DNA of 64,000 nt, from NCBI GenBank assembly GCA_035506135.1, contig DATJPY010000014.1, positions 39,929 to 103,928 of the forward strand, written 5' to 3'. Position 1 is the first letter of the stretch; every line of letters begins with the position of its first letter. The notes under the pieces are model-generated. The model saw only the letters and a list, made by a program, of their open reading frames with translations, did not search any database and was not told where the DNA came from. Source of the stretch: DATJPY01 sp035506135. GTDB taxonomy: Bacteria > Myxococcota_A > UBA9160 > PR03. Below, one piece after another: positions 17,219-26,104 of this stretch. The position numbers and the translations under genes were made by a program.

Positions 17219-17872
17219 ATGGACCAGCCGCTGCTGCGCGTCGAGGGCGCGGCCTTCGGCTACGCGGGGCGCCCGGTGGTGCAGGGCGCGTCGCTCGAGG
17301 TGCGGCCGCGCGAGTTCGCAATCCTGGTCGGCTCCAACGGCAGCGGGAAGACGACGCTCCTGCGCGGGCTGCTCGGCTTCCTGCCGCCGCTGGCCGGCCG
17401 GGTCGAGCGCCGGCCCGGCCTCCGCATCGGCTACGTGCCGCAGCGCGAGACACTCGATCCGCTGTATCCGCTCTCGGCCGCCGACGTGGTGCTCCTCGGC
17501 GCCTGGCGCGACCTCCCCTTCTGGCGCTTCTCGGGGGCGCGCGAGCGGACCCGCGCGCGGGAGGCGCTCGACGCCTGCCGCGCGAGCGGCTTCGCGCGCC
17601 AGCGCTACGCCGAGCTCTCGGGCGGCCAGCGCCAGCGCGTGCTGCTCGCGCGTGCGCTCGCCACCCAGCCGGAGCTCCTGCTGCTCGACGAGCCGACCGC
17701 GGGCGTCGATGCCGAGACCGAGCGCGGCCTGCTCGATCTCCTCCACGATCTCTGCCACGAGCGTGGGCTCGCGATCTGGATGGTCACGCACCACGTCCAG
17801 GCCGTCGGAACGCGGAGCGATCGCATCGTGTCCGTCTCCCACGGACGCGTCCACCTGGGCCGCGCCGCATGA
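17219..17872 (+). CDS. Second metal ABC transporter ATP-binding protein
   Basis: A 217-residue ATPase with Walker A GSNGSGKTT (about 39-47), Q-loop YVPQRE, signature LSGGQRQR (about 137) and Walker B LLLLDEPTAGVD. Short for the family. It is overlapped with the permease gene by 4 nt (ATGA), and together with the flanking genes forms a second complete importer. Confidence 0.9.
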   Translation: MDQPLLRVEGAAFGYAGRPVVQGASLEVRPREFAILVGSNGSGKTTLLRGLLGFLPPLAGRVERRPGLRIGYVPQRETLDPLYPLSAADVVLLGAWRDLPFWRFSGARERTRAREALDACRASGFARQRYAELSGGQRQRVLLARALATQPELLLLDEPTAGVDAETERGLLDLLHDLCHERGLAIWMVTHHVQAVGTRSDRIVSVSHGRVHLGRAA

Positions 17873-19305
17873 GCGAGATCTTCTCGCCCGACTTCCTGTT
17901 CCGGAACGCCATCCTCGGCGGGCTCGGCGTCGCGCTGCTGTGCTCGGTCGTCGGCGTCTACCTGGTGCTGCGGCGGCTCGTGCTGATCGGCGTGGCGCTG
18001 CCGCAGGCGAGCGCCGCCGGCGTCGCCGCGGTGTTCCTCGCGACCGGACACGGCCAGGGCGAAGGGCACGGCACCCATGGCCTGGCGCTGCTCGGGTCGC
18101 TGCTCACCACCTTCGCCGCGCTGGCCGGGCTCGTGGCGGCGCAGCGGCGCGCGCGCGCACCCGCCGAGTGGGGGATCGGCGCGCTCTTCGCGATCGCCTC
18201 CGCCGCGACCATCCTCTTCATCGCGCTCAATCCCAAGGGCGACATCGAGATGTCCGGCCTCCTGCGCGGCGAGCTGCTCGCGATCACGCCGAGCGACCTC
18301 CACGTGCTCGGCGCGGCGCTGCTCGCCGCAGGCATCCCGTTCTTCCTGTTCCGGCGCGACCTCCTGCTCTGCTCCTTCGACCCCGAGTTCGCGCGCACGA
18401 TCGACCGCAATCCGGTGCGCTACGACGCGCTCTTGTACGCGCTGATCGGCGGCAGCATCGCGCTCGGCGTGATGGAGGCGGGACCGCTCGTCGTCTTCGG
18501 GTTCCTGGTGCTGCCGGCGCTGGCGGCGCTCCATCTGGCCGGCGGCCTCGGGGCGGCCTTCGCGATCTCGGCGGCGATCGCGGCCTCGTCGTTCCTCGGC
18601 GGATTCGCGCTCGCCTACCGCGCCGACCTGCCGGCTGGGCCGGTGTGCGTCGGGGTGGCGGCGGTGGCGTGGCTCGCCGCGGCGTTGGCCGCGCGCCTGC
18701 GCGGCCGGCGCCGCGCGCTGGCGACGCTGCTCGTGCTCGGGGCCGCCGGCGCGGCGTCGCTACCCGGCTGCGCGACACGCGGCGGGCGCGCCGAGCTCCC
18801 GGCTCCCGAGCCTGGCCGCGCGATCGCGGTGCTCCCCTTCGACAACCAGACCGGCGATCCGCTGCGGATTCCCTCGGACCTGTTCTGGAAGGACGTCCCG
18901 CGCGCGCTCGGCGATCCCTTCGCACCGCCGAGCCCCACGGTTCCCGACCTGCTCGCCCAGCGCGCGGGCATCGAGCTCGCGCGCCGCGGCTTCGAGATCG
19001 TCCCTCCCGACCGGGTGCGCTCGGCGATCTCGCACGCCCCCGCGGACCCGGCCACCGCTGCGCGGCTCGCGCTGCAGGCCGGATTCGGCGGGCCGTTGCT
19101 GCTCGGCACGCTGCGCCGCTTCACCGTGACCGACACGGTCCTGCTCGTGCGCCTCGAGCTCTCGCTGGTCGACCCGAAGACGCGGCAGGTGCTGTGGACC
19201 GGCGAGGCGCGCCAGCCCGTGCCGATCCCCGCCGCGCAGACCCTGCCCGAGATCGTGCTCGACGCCGGCGGCCCGATCTTCGCAGACGCCTTCGACAAGC
19301 ACTGA
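17869..19305 (+). CDS. Fusion: metal ABC permease + lipoprotein-like domain
   Basis: A single 479-residue frame. Residues 1-275 are an ABC-3 permease (LRRLVLIGVALPQASAAGVA motif near 35-54) with an extracytoplasmic His loop HGQGEGHGTH (61-70). Residues 276-300 look like a lipoprotein signal: basic RGRRR, a hydrophobic stretch, and the lipobox-like SLPGC with Cys301. Residues 301-479 form a separate domain (AIAVLPFDNQTGDPLRIP, VLWTGEAR) reminiscent of GNA1162/LpoB-type outer-membrane lipoproteins. No ATG/GTG start with a ribosome binding site was found at the junction, so either the proteins are truly fused or the lipoprotein uses a weak internal start. Confidence 0.8.
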   Translation: MSEIFSPDFLFRNAILGGLGVALLCSVVGVYLVLRRLVLIGVALPQASAAGVAAVFLATGHGQGEGHGTHGLALLGSLLTTFAALAGLVAAQRRARAPAEWGIGALFAIASAATILFIALNPKGDIEMSGLLRGELLAITPSDLHVLGAALLAAGIPFFLFRRDLLLCSFDPEFARTIDRNPVRYDALLYALIGGSIALGVMEAGPLVVFGFLVLPALAALHLAGGLGAAFAISAAIAASSFLGGFALAYRADLPAGPVCVGVAAVAWLAAALAARLRGRRRALATLLVLGAAGAASLPGCATRGGRAELPAPEPGRAIAVLPFDNQTGDPLRIPSDLFWKDVPRALGDPFAPPSPTVPDLLAQRAGIELARRGFEIVPPDRVRSAISHAPADPATAARLALQAGFGGPLLLGTLRRFTVTDTVLLVRLELSLVDPKTRQVLWTGEARQPVPIPAAQTLPEIVLDAGGPIFADAFDKH

Positions 19306-19314
19306 GATTCGTCG

Positions 19315-20856
19315 TCACCGAAGCGTGTCGAGCCAGGCGCGCGCCACCTCGGCCGGCGTGCGCCCCTCCTGGTCGACGTCGCGGTTGAGCTCCCGCATCG
19401 TCTCCGCGTCGATCCGGCCTTCCAGACCCCCGAGCTTGCGCACCACGTCCGGGCGCTCGCGGGCCAGGCGCGGGCCCACCAGCACCACGGCGTCGTAGGG
19501 CGGGATCACCCCGCGGTCGTCGCGCAACGCGGTGAGGCCGAGCGCGGCGAGGCGGCCGTCGGTCGAGAACGCGCTGATCACGTCGACCTGGCCGTCCGCC
19601 ACGGCCTGGTACATCAACGAGGGATCCATCGAGCTCGCCCGCCGGAACGCGAAGCCGTAGGTCCCGACCAGCGCCTGCCACTCGGGCCTCGCGAGGAACT
19701 CGTAGTCGGCGCCGATCTCGAGCTCGGGCGCGTGCGCCGCGAGATCGCTGAGCGTGGCGATGCCGAGTGAGCGCGCGCGGTCGGCCCGCATCGCGAGCGC
19801 GTAGGTGTTCTCGAAGCCGAGCGCCGCCGCCACCGTCACTCCCTGCTCGGCCTGCAGCCGGCGCCGCACCTCGTCGAGCAGCGCGGCGCGCGTCCCGGGT
19901 GCGCCGCGGCCCTTGAGCACGTTGGCCCAGAGCGTTCCGGTGTAGTCGACGTAGACGTCGACCTCGCCGCTGCGAAGGGCGTCGAAGAGAACCGTCGAGC
20001 CGAGCGACTGGAGCGGCCGCGTCGGAAGGCCGGCATCCCGCTCGAGGAAGTCGGCCAGCAGGTCCGAGAGGATGTACTGCTCGGTGAAGGTCTTGGCGCC
20101 GATCACGATCGGGCGCGCCGCCTCGGCGCTCCGCACGTTGGCGAGCGCCGCCGTCACCCCGAGCGCGACGAGCAGGCCGGCGGCGGTCGCCGTGAGCGCC
20201 CGCCGCCGCTCGCGCACCCCGCGCTCCACCAGACCGATCGCACGGTCGAGCACGAACGCGAGGCCCGCGGCCGAGACGCACCCGAGCGACACCGCGGCAT
20301 AGTTGCGGGTCTGGAGCCCGCTGAAGATGTAGTTGCCGAGGCTCGCGGCGCCCACCGGCGTCGAGAGCGTGGCCGTGCCGACCACCCAGACCGCGGCCGT
20401 CCGCAGGCCCGCGACCATCACGGGCAGCGCGAGGGGGATCTCGACCCGCCAGAGCTGCTGGCGTGGCGTCATGCCGACGCCCCGCGCCGCCTCGCGGCAC
20501 GCGGGGTCGACGCCGCGCAGGCCGGCGACGGTGTTCTGGAGGATCGGGAGGACACCGTAGAGCGTCAGCGCGGCGAGCGCCGGTCCGTAGCCGATCGCTC
20601 GCACCTCGAAGCCGAAGAGCCGCGACGTCACGAGGCCCAGCGCCGCGAGCGCCGGCACCATGAAGGCGAGCAGCGCGAGGCTCGGGATCGTCTGGAGCGC
20701 GCCGGCGAGCGCGAGCAGCGCCGGCGCCGCGCGCGGCCGGCGCCCGAGCCAGACGCCCAGCGGGACGGCGACCGCGGCCGCGATCGCCAGCGCGGCGAGC
20801 GAGAGCTCGAGGTGAGCGCTGAGGTACTCGGGAAAGCGCGCCCAGAGCTCCTTCAA
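19315..20856 (-). CDS. Osmoprotectant ABC transporter: permease-substrate-binding fusion
   Basis: A 513-residue protein combining a binding-protein-dependent permease (about 1-215; six helices, EAA loop near REAARGVGMTPRQQLWRVEIP) with a periplasmic OpuAC/ProX-like binding domain (about 245-513; IVIGAKTFTEQYILSDLLADF, VDVYVDYTGTLW, VISAFSTDGRLAALGL). This OpuBB-BC fusion is a known layout for glycine betaine/choline/carnitine importers. The ATG overlaps the stop of the ATPase gene. It converges on the metal locus with a 9-bp gap. Confidence 0.9.
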   Translation of the reverse strand: MKELWARFPEYLSAHLELSLAALAIAAAVAVPLGVWLGRRPRAAPALLALAGALQTIPSLALLAFMVPALAALGLVTSRLFGFEVRAIGYGPALAALTLYGVLPILQNTVAGLRGVDPACREAARGVGMTPRQQLWRVEIPLALPVMVAGLRTAAVWVVGTATLSTPVGAASLGNYIFSGLQTRNYAAVSLGCVSAAGLAFVLDRAIGLVERGVRERRRALTATAAGLLVALGVTAALANVRSAEAARPIVIGAKTFTEQYILSDLLADFLERDAGLPTRPLQSLGSTVLFDALRSGEVDVYVDYTGTLWANVLKGRGAPGTRAALLDEVRRRLQAEQGVTVAAALGFENTYALAMRADRARSLGIATLSDLAAHAPELEIGADYEFLARPEWQALVGTYGFAFRRASSMDPSLMYQAVADGQVDVISAFSTDGRLAALGLTALRDDRGVIPPYDAVVLVGPRLARERPDVVRKLGGLEGRIDAETMRELNRDVDQEGRTPAEVARAWLDTLR

Positions 20857-21629
20857 TCCGCCTCCGCGGCCGGCGCGCGCAGGAGCGCCTCGAGCTGCTC
20901 GGCCTGGCGCCGCGGCGTGTCCATGAGCCGAGCGACCGCCTCGCTGGCCGGCGCGAGAAGGAGCTCGCGCGGGGTCCCGAGCTGGACCAGGCGCCCGACG
21001 TCGAGGACGGCGATGCGATCGCCCAGGCGCAGCGCCTCCGCCACGTCGTGCGTCACGAAGAGCGTGGTGATGCCGAGCCGGTGGCGGATCTCCTGGAAGC
21101 GCTCCTGCAGCAGATCGCGGGTGAGGGGATCGAGCGCCCCGAACGGCTCGTCCATCAGCAGGACCTCGGGGTTCGCGGCCAGCGCGCGCGCCAGCCCCAC
21201 GCGCTGCTGCTGTCCGCCCGACAGCGCCGCGGGCACGCGGTCGCGGTAGCGGTCCGGCGGCAGATCCACCAGCTCGAGCAGCTCGTCGACGCGCGCGCGC
21301 ACCCGCGCCGCGTCCCAGCCGAGGAGCTGCGGCGTCACGCCCACGTTGTCGGCCACCGAGAGGTGCGGGAAGAGCCCCACCTGCTGGAAGCAGTAGCCGA
21401 TACGCCGGCGCAGCTCGGGTCCCGGCACACCGCTCGTGTCGCGGCCGCCGATCGCGATGCGCCCGCCGCTCGGCTCGATCAGCCGGTTCACCATCTTGAG
21501 CGTCGTGGTCTTGCCGCAGCCCGAGCCGCCGAGCAGCACGAGCAGCTCGCCGTCGGCGACGCGCAGCGAGAGGTCGTCCACCGCGACCACGTCGCCGTAG
21601 CGCTTGCTCACGCGCTCGAGCTCGATCAC
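20853..21629 (-). CDS. Osmoprotectant ABC transporter ATP-binding protein
   Basis: A 258-residue ATPase of the OpuBA/ProV group: Walker A GGSGCGKTT (about 35-43), signature LSGGQQQRVGLARALA, Walker B VLLMDEPFGALD, switch VTHD. It lacks C-terminal CBS domains. It is the first gene of the minus-strand pair; the permease-binding protein follows with a 4-nt overlap. Confidence 0.9.
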   Translation of the reverse strand: MIELERVSKRYGDVVAVDDLSLRVADGELLVLLGGSGCGKTTTLKMVNRLIEPSGGRIAIGGRDTSGVPGPELRRRIGYCFQQVGLFPHLSVADNVGVTPQLLGWDAARVRARVDELLELVDLPPDRYRDRVPAALSGGQQQRVGLARALAANPEVLLMDEPFGALDPLTRDLLQERFQEIRHRLGITTLFVTHDVAEALRLGDRIAVLDVGRLVQLGTPRELLLAPASEAVARLMDTPRRQAEQLEALLRAPAAEAD

Positions 21630-21694
21630 GGCGCCATCCTATGTCGTCTCCCCGCAGCGCGCGAACCGCGCCGCGCGGACGCTATGCTGCGCCG

Positions 21695-22447
21695 ATGCCG
21701 TTGCGCGCCGTCCTGTTCGATCTCTTCGACACGCTCGTCGACCTTCCGCCGCAGCGGCTCCCGCCCGCGGAGGTGGGCGCCCTGGCCGCCCGCTCGAGCG
21801 CGGGCGCGCTCCACGCCGCCATCGCCGAGCGAGCTCCGGTCGAGTTCGAGCGCTTCGCCGCGGCGCTGCGCGCGGTCGACCGCGACTGGAGGGACACCGC
21901 CGACGGGCGCGAGCTTCCGAGCGTCGAGCGCTTCCGGCGCGTGTGCACGAGGCTCGACGTGCCGGATTCCGATCTCCCGGAACGCCTGACGGCGCTACAC
22001 ATGGGCATGATCGAGGGGCTGGCCGAGACGCCTCCGCATCACGCCGGCGTCCTCGACGCGCTGCGCGCGCACGCGCGGATCGGACTCTGCTCGAACTTCA
22101 GCCATGCGCCGACGGCGCTCGCCATCCTCGAGAAGGCCGGGCTGCGCGGGCGCCTCGACGCCATCGCGATCTCGCACGAGGTCGGGCTGCGCAAGCCCCG
22201 CCGAGAGATCTTCGAGGCCGCGCTCGCGCAACTGGGCGTCGCCGCCGGCGACGCGGTGCACGTCGGCGACAGCCTCGACGCCGACGTCGGCGGAGCGGCC
22301 GCGTGCGGGCTGCGGACGGTCTGGGTCACCCGCCAGGTGGCGGATCCGGACGCGGCCCTGGCGCGCCACCGCGGCTCGAGGCCCGACTGGATCGTCCGCG
22401 ATCTCGCGGAGATCCCTCCGCTTCTCTCGAAGGTCCCGGAGCTCTAG
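21695..22447 (+). CDS. HAD-superfamily hydrolase
   Basis: A 250-residue haloacid-dehalogenase-fold phosphatase. Motif I is FDLFDTLVDL (nucleophile aspartate near residue 8), motif II is SNFSH, motif III lysine is in GLRKPRREIFEAAL and motif IV is HVGDSLDADVGGA. A helical cap lies between motifs I and II. Substrate is unknown. The ATG at 21695 starts the fold directly. The stop overlaps that of the convergent esterase gene by 4 bp. Confidence 0.88.
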   Translation: MPLRAVLFDLFDTLVDLPPQRLPPAEVGALAARSSAGALHAAIAERAPVEFERFAAALRAVDRDWRDTADGRELPSVERFRRVCTRLDVPDSDLPERLTALHMGMIEGLAETPPHHAGVLDALRAHARIGLCSNFSHAPTALAILEKAGLRGRLDAIAISHEVGLRKPRREIFEAALAQLGVAAGDAVHVGDSLDADVGGAAACGLRTVWVTRQVADPDAALARHRGSRPDWIVRDLAEIPPLLSKVPEL

Positions 22448-23568
22448 GCCGAACGACCCGGCAGCGCCAGCGCGGGATCGAACCAGGCCAGGATGTGGTC
22501 GTTCTCCTCGCTCGGATAGGTGTGCGAGAGATCCTCGATCTCGCGATAGACGAGCGCTGCGCCGGCGCCCTCGAGCTCGTCGCGCGCGAGCCGCGCGAGC
22601 GCCACCGGGAAGAGCCAGTCGAGCGCGCCGTGCACCAGGTGGATCCGGCGGCCAGATGCCCGCTCCCGTCCCCCGCGCCCGAGCGCCGCCGGATGCAGCA
22701 CGCCCGACACCGGCGCCAGCGCCGAGTACGGCGCCTCCGGGAGGAGCCCGGCCAGCAGCGTGAAGGTGGCGCCATCGGAGAGGCCCGTGAGCAGCACGCG
22801 CGCCCGGTCGACGGGCCAGCGCTCGGACACCCAATCGACCATCGAGGCGAGCCGCCGTGCGTCCACCTCCGGCGCGTCGAGCGACCACGTCGCGCCTCGG
22901 GACGTCGGCGCCAGCAGCAGGAAGCCGCGGCCGCGCGCCTCTCGCAGCCACGTCCACAAAAAGTCGCGGCCGTGCCCCGAGCCGCCGTGCAGCGCCACCA
23001 CGAGCGGCCGCGGCGTGGCGGCGTCGAGCCACTCGGGCACGTACAGCGAGAAGCCCCCGCGCGCGTCCGGCTGGTCGGCGTCGCCCGCGACGTGCAGGCC
23101 GACGCGATCGGGTGTCGGATCCGGATCGAGACGCGCAAGCCGGTCGTGGAACGCGGGCTCGACGAAGTGGCGGCCGAGAGGGGGCAACGCGACCCGAAGC
23201 GGATAGAGCGACTCCAGCGCGCGGCAATGGTGTCGGAAGCTCGCGAGCACGCGCGCGACTGCCTCGCCCGGGGGACCGGACGCGGAGAAGCCGCGCAGCG
23301 CATCGAGCGTCGAGCCCGCACCCACGGTGAGCTGCTCGGAGAACGGCACGAGAGCCCCCGGCGCGGCCAGCGCCCGGAACGCGTCGAGCGCCTCGTCGAG
23401 GCGCTCCGAGGCGACTCCGAGCACCTGCCGCAGACGCGGGATCGCGGGGGGGTGCAGGTGGCGCCGCGCGGTGTCGAGCCCCTCGAGGCCCGCCAACGTG
23501 GCGGCGCCGAGACGCGTGAGCGCGCGTCCCCACTCCTCCGAGATCTCGGGAGGCGTCGCGGCATCCAT
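22444..23568 (-). CDS. Alpha/beta-hydrolase esterase (PHB depolymerase/phospholipase-like)
   Basis: A 374-residue protein. The first about 140 residues are helical and unassigned; the rest is an alpha/beta-hydrolase with oxyanion motif VVALHGGSGHG (about 188-198), nucleophile elbow GLSDGATF (serine near 263) and a late HTYPSEENDHIL segment supplying the histidine. It carries no signal peptide, so it acts inside the cell. It is the last gene of a minus-strand unit with the CoA-transferase and DUF3047 genes; 11 bp separate it from the CoA-transferase. Confidence 0.8.
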   Translation of the reverse strand: MDAATPPEISEEWGRALTRLGAATLAGLEGLDTARRHLHPPAIPRLRQVLGVASERLDEALDAFRALAAPGALVPFSEQLTVGAGSTLDALRGFSASGPPGEAVARVLASFRHHCRALESLYPLRVALPPLGRHFVEPAFHDRLARLDPDPTPDRVGLHVAGDADQPDARGGFSLYVPEWLDAATPRPLVVALHGGSGHGRDFLWTWLREARGRGFLLLAPTSRGATWSLDAPEVDARRLASMVDWVSERWPVDRARVLLTGLSDGATFTLLAGLLPEAPYSALAPVSGVLHPAALGRGGRERASGRRIHLVHGALDWLFPVALARLARDELEGAGAALVYREIEDLSHTYPSEENDHILAWFDPALALPGRSA

Positions 23569-23579
23569 CGCGGAGCCCG

Positions 23580-24899
23580 TCAGCTCTCGGCCGGGAGCAC
23601 GGGGAGCTCGTGCTTGCCGCCGTGCAGCGCGTCGCGCATCGCGGGATGCGCAATCGCGGCGAGCGCCTCGGCGCGCTCCTGACAGGTGAGCCCGGCGAGC
23701 TCCGCCGCGCCGTACTCCGTCACCACGACGTCGATCTGGTGTCGCGGGGTGGTGACGCAGGCGCCGGCCGGGAACGCGCTCACGATGCGCGAGATGCGGC
23801 CGGCCGCGGTCCGGGCCGTCGACGGCAGGCAGACCAGCGAGCGCCCGCCGTCGGAGAGGGCCGCCCCCGCGACGAAGTCCTCGTGCCCGCCGATGCCGGA
23901 GTGCTGGCGGTCGCCGATGCGGTCCGCGATCACCTGCCCCAGCAGGTCGATCGAGAGCGCGCCGTTGATCGACACCATGCGGCGGTTGCGGGCGATGCGC
24001 GACGGGTCGTTCACGAGATCCACCGGCAGGAAGCGGACGGCCTCGTTGCCGTCGAGCCACTCGTTGAGCGCGTGGCTCCCGAACGCGAAGGTCGCCACCG
24101 AGAAGCCGTCGAACAGGCCCTTGCGGTTGGTGACCTTGCCCGCGCGGTGCAGCGCCATGAGCCCATCCGTGAACATCTCGCTGTGGACGCCGTAGTCGCC
24201 TCCCGGCCCGTCCGCGAGCAGCCGCGCGATCTGGCTGGGGACGCCGCCAATCCCGGTCTGCAGCGTGCAGCCGTCCGAGATGAACCGGCGCGCGTGCTCG
24301 GCGATGCGGATCTCGACCGCGCTCGGCACGGCCTCGGGGAGCGCCGGGAGCGGGCGGTCGCTCTCGACGATCACGTCGATCTCCGAGAGGTGGAGCGCGT
24401 GGCGGTGCGCGGGGAGAAGGCCGAGCGTGCGCGGCAGCGCCGGGTTCACCTCGACGACGAGCAGCCGCTCGGGGTCGCGGCCGCAGCGATGCAGCTCGTC
24501 GACCGTGGCGCCCGCGTGCAGAGAGAGAGAGAGCCAGCCGTCGGCGGAGGACGGCGCGGCGAGGGTCGTCATCACCCGCGGCGAGAGCGCGCGGGCGAAG
24601 GAGGCGAAGCGACGGAAGTCGGCCGCCACGAAGCAGACGTCGTGGCCGGCCGCGGCCAGCGCCCGTTCGACGGGCCCGTAGAAGCCCGAGAGCAGCCGCA
24701 CCCCGGGCCGCGTGAAGAGTGGGTAGGCGTCGAGCAGGAGGGCGGAGAACACGGTGAGCGCGCGCCAGTCGTCGCGCGCTCCGAGGGCATGCAGGAAGGC
24801 CCCGGGCTGGCCGGGACCGAGCGGGACGCCGAGCGTGTCGTCCGGCCGCACGCACGCCGCGGCCTCCGCCAGCGTGAGCACCCTCGCGCTCTTCCCCAT
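23580..24899 (-). CDS. Acetyl-CoA hydrolase/CoA-transferase family protein
   Basis: A 439-residue family I CoA-transferase related to acetyl-CoA hydrolase and 4-hydroxybutyrate CoA-transferase. It has the glycine loop TLQTGIGGVPSQIA and the glutamate-bearing GVHSEMFTDGLM expected for the thioester intermediate, then conserved SGIGGHEDFV and VVTEYGAAEL motifs. The ATG shares one base with the stop of the DUF3047 gene. Substrate is not deducible. Confidence 0.88.
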   Translation of the reverse strand: MGKSARVLTLAEAAACVRPDDTLGVPLGPGQPGAFLHALGARDDWRALTVFSALLLDAYPLFTRPGVRLLSGFYGPVERALAAAGHDVCFVAADFRRFASFARALSPRVMTTLAAPSSADGWLSLSLHAGATVDELHRCGRDPERLLVVEVNPALPRTLGLLPAHRHALHLSEIDVIVESDRPLPALPEAVPSAVEIRIAEHARRFISDGCTLQTGIGGVPSQIARLLADGPGGDYGVHSEMFTDGLMALHRAGKVTNRKGLFDGFSVATFAFGSHALNEWLDGNEAVRFLPVDLVNDPSRIARNRRMVSINGALSIDLLGQVIADRIGDRQHSGIGGHEDFVAGAALSDGGRSLVCLPSTARTAAGRISRIVSAFPAGACVTTPRHQIDVVVTEYGAAELAGLTCQERAEALAAIAHPAMRDALHGGKHELPVLPAES

Positions 24900-25990
24900 C
24901 AGTCGACGCGCACGCGGCGCCCGCCGCCCGAGAGCGAGAGGTCGGCGACCTCCGCCACTGCGTTGCCATGTTGGAACAGGCTGACCGCGATCAGCCATAC
25001 CGCGGTGATCCGCGCGGGCGGCTCGGAGCGGGCTACGGCATGCCGCCAGTCCGAGAGCACGTTCCGCCGCTCCGCGCACCAGGCGCCGAGTCCTTCCTTC
25101 CCCGAACGCACCACCAGATGCGTCTCGCGAGCGTTCCAGTGCGGCAGCGGACACGCATACGCGTTGCCGACCGGGAGCGCGGCGCTCCAGTACCAGGTGA
25201 GGTCGGTCCCGTCGTCGAACTCGAGCGCGACGCTCAGGTAGTCGTGCGTCGGGAGCGTGTCCTCGGCGCGCGCGGAGGGAAGCTCGAGGACCCGCCAGCT
25301 CCAGCTCAGCTCGGTGTCGAAGGACAGAGGGAAGTCCACCGGGCGCCGCAGGATCCCGACGTCGTTCTCCGCGCGAAGGGCGATCGCGTCCCGCCCGCCG
25401 GAGCGCGCGCGGGTAAAGACGTCGGCGCGGCCGAGGAACCAGAGGTAGTCCCAGCCCTTGGGCGGCTCGACGGGCGCTGCGCGCCGCGCCGCCTCGGCAG
25501 CGAGCCACGGGTCGCCCGATCGCTCCGTGCCGAGCGCCGCCATCCCGGCCTCCGCGCCGTCGCGCCATCGGATCGCGACGACGTCGATCCCGCCGCGCAG
25601 CGCCGCGTAGCCGTCGATCGGAGTGGCCAGATCGCCCTGCCGATTGGCCCACTCGCCCGAGTAGATCGCGAGGTGGAGGCGGCCGCTCTCGGCGGCGCGA
25701 ACCGTCGTGGTGTCCCGGGTCGGGTTGAAGATCGTCCCACGCTCGCCGATGCGGCCCCAGAGATAGAGGCGCGGGCCGCCCCAGAGATCCAGATCCTCCG
25801 AGAGGACGACGCGACCGCTCGCCAGCAGCGTGACGTCGTCACCCGCCGCGATCTCCATCCCGGTGTCGGTCCAGGGCGGCACGTGCGCAGGCAGATGGAG
25901 CGCGCGCAGATCTGCCACCGCGCGGAGCGCGCCCGCGCCGGCGCGATCCAGGATCGCCTGGTAGTGCGCTTGCAACGCCTCGGCCGACAC
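24899..25990 (-). CDS. DUF3047 protein
   Basis: A 363-residue protein matching the DUF3047 pattern in its C-terminal half (LSWSWRV, DYLSVALEFDDGTDLTWYWS, WIAVSLFQHGN-like end). The N-terminal half contains a LecA/PA-I-like region (IAAGDDVTLLASGRVVLS; GRLHLAIYSGEWA) as in sugar-binding galactose-lectin-type beta sandwiches, so it may bind sugars; this is tentative. The GTG at 25990 was chosen because GAGGAG precedes it; the frame is open 15 codons further. It heads the three-gene unit. Confidence 0.7.
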   Translation of the reverse strand: MSAEALQAHYQAILDRAGAGALRAVADLRALHLPAHVPPWTDTGMEIAAGDDVTLLASGRVVLSEDLDLWGGPRLYLWGRIGERGTIFNPTRDTTTVRAAESGRLHLAIYSGEWANRQGDLATPIDGYAALRGGIDVVAIRWRDGAEAGMAALGTERSGDPWLAAEAARRAAPVEPPKGWDYLWFLGRADVFTRARSGGRDAIALRAENDVGILRRPVDFPLSFDTELSWSWRVLELPSARAEDTLPTHDYLSVALEFDDGTDLTWYWSAALPVGNAYACPLPHWNARETHLVVRSGKEGLGAWCAERRNVLSDWRHAVARSEPPARITAVWLIAVSLFQHGNAVAEVADLSLSGGGRRVRVD

Positions 25991-26104
25991 GCGCTCTCCT
26001 CGGTCAAGTCTCGACGATCTCGGGCGCGTGGGCAAACGCGGCGCGCGCCCTCCTTTCGGCCCGCGACAGGGCGGCTACCCTGCGCGCCTGGAGGTTCCCC
26101 ATCG

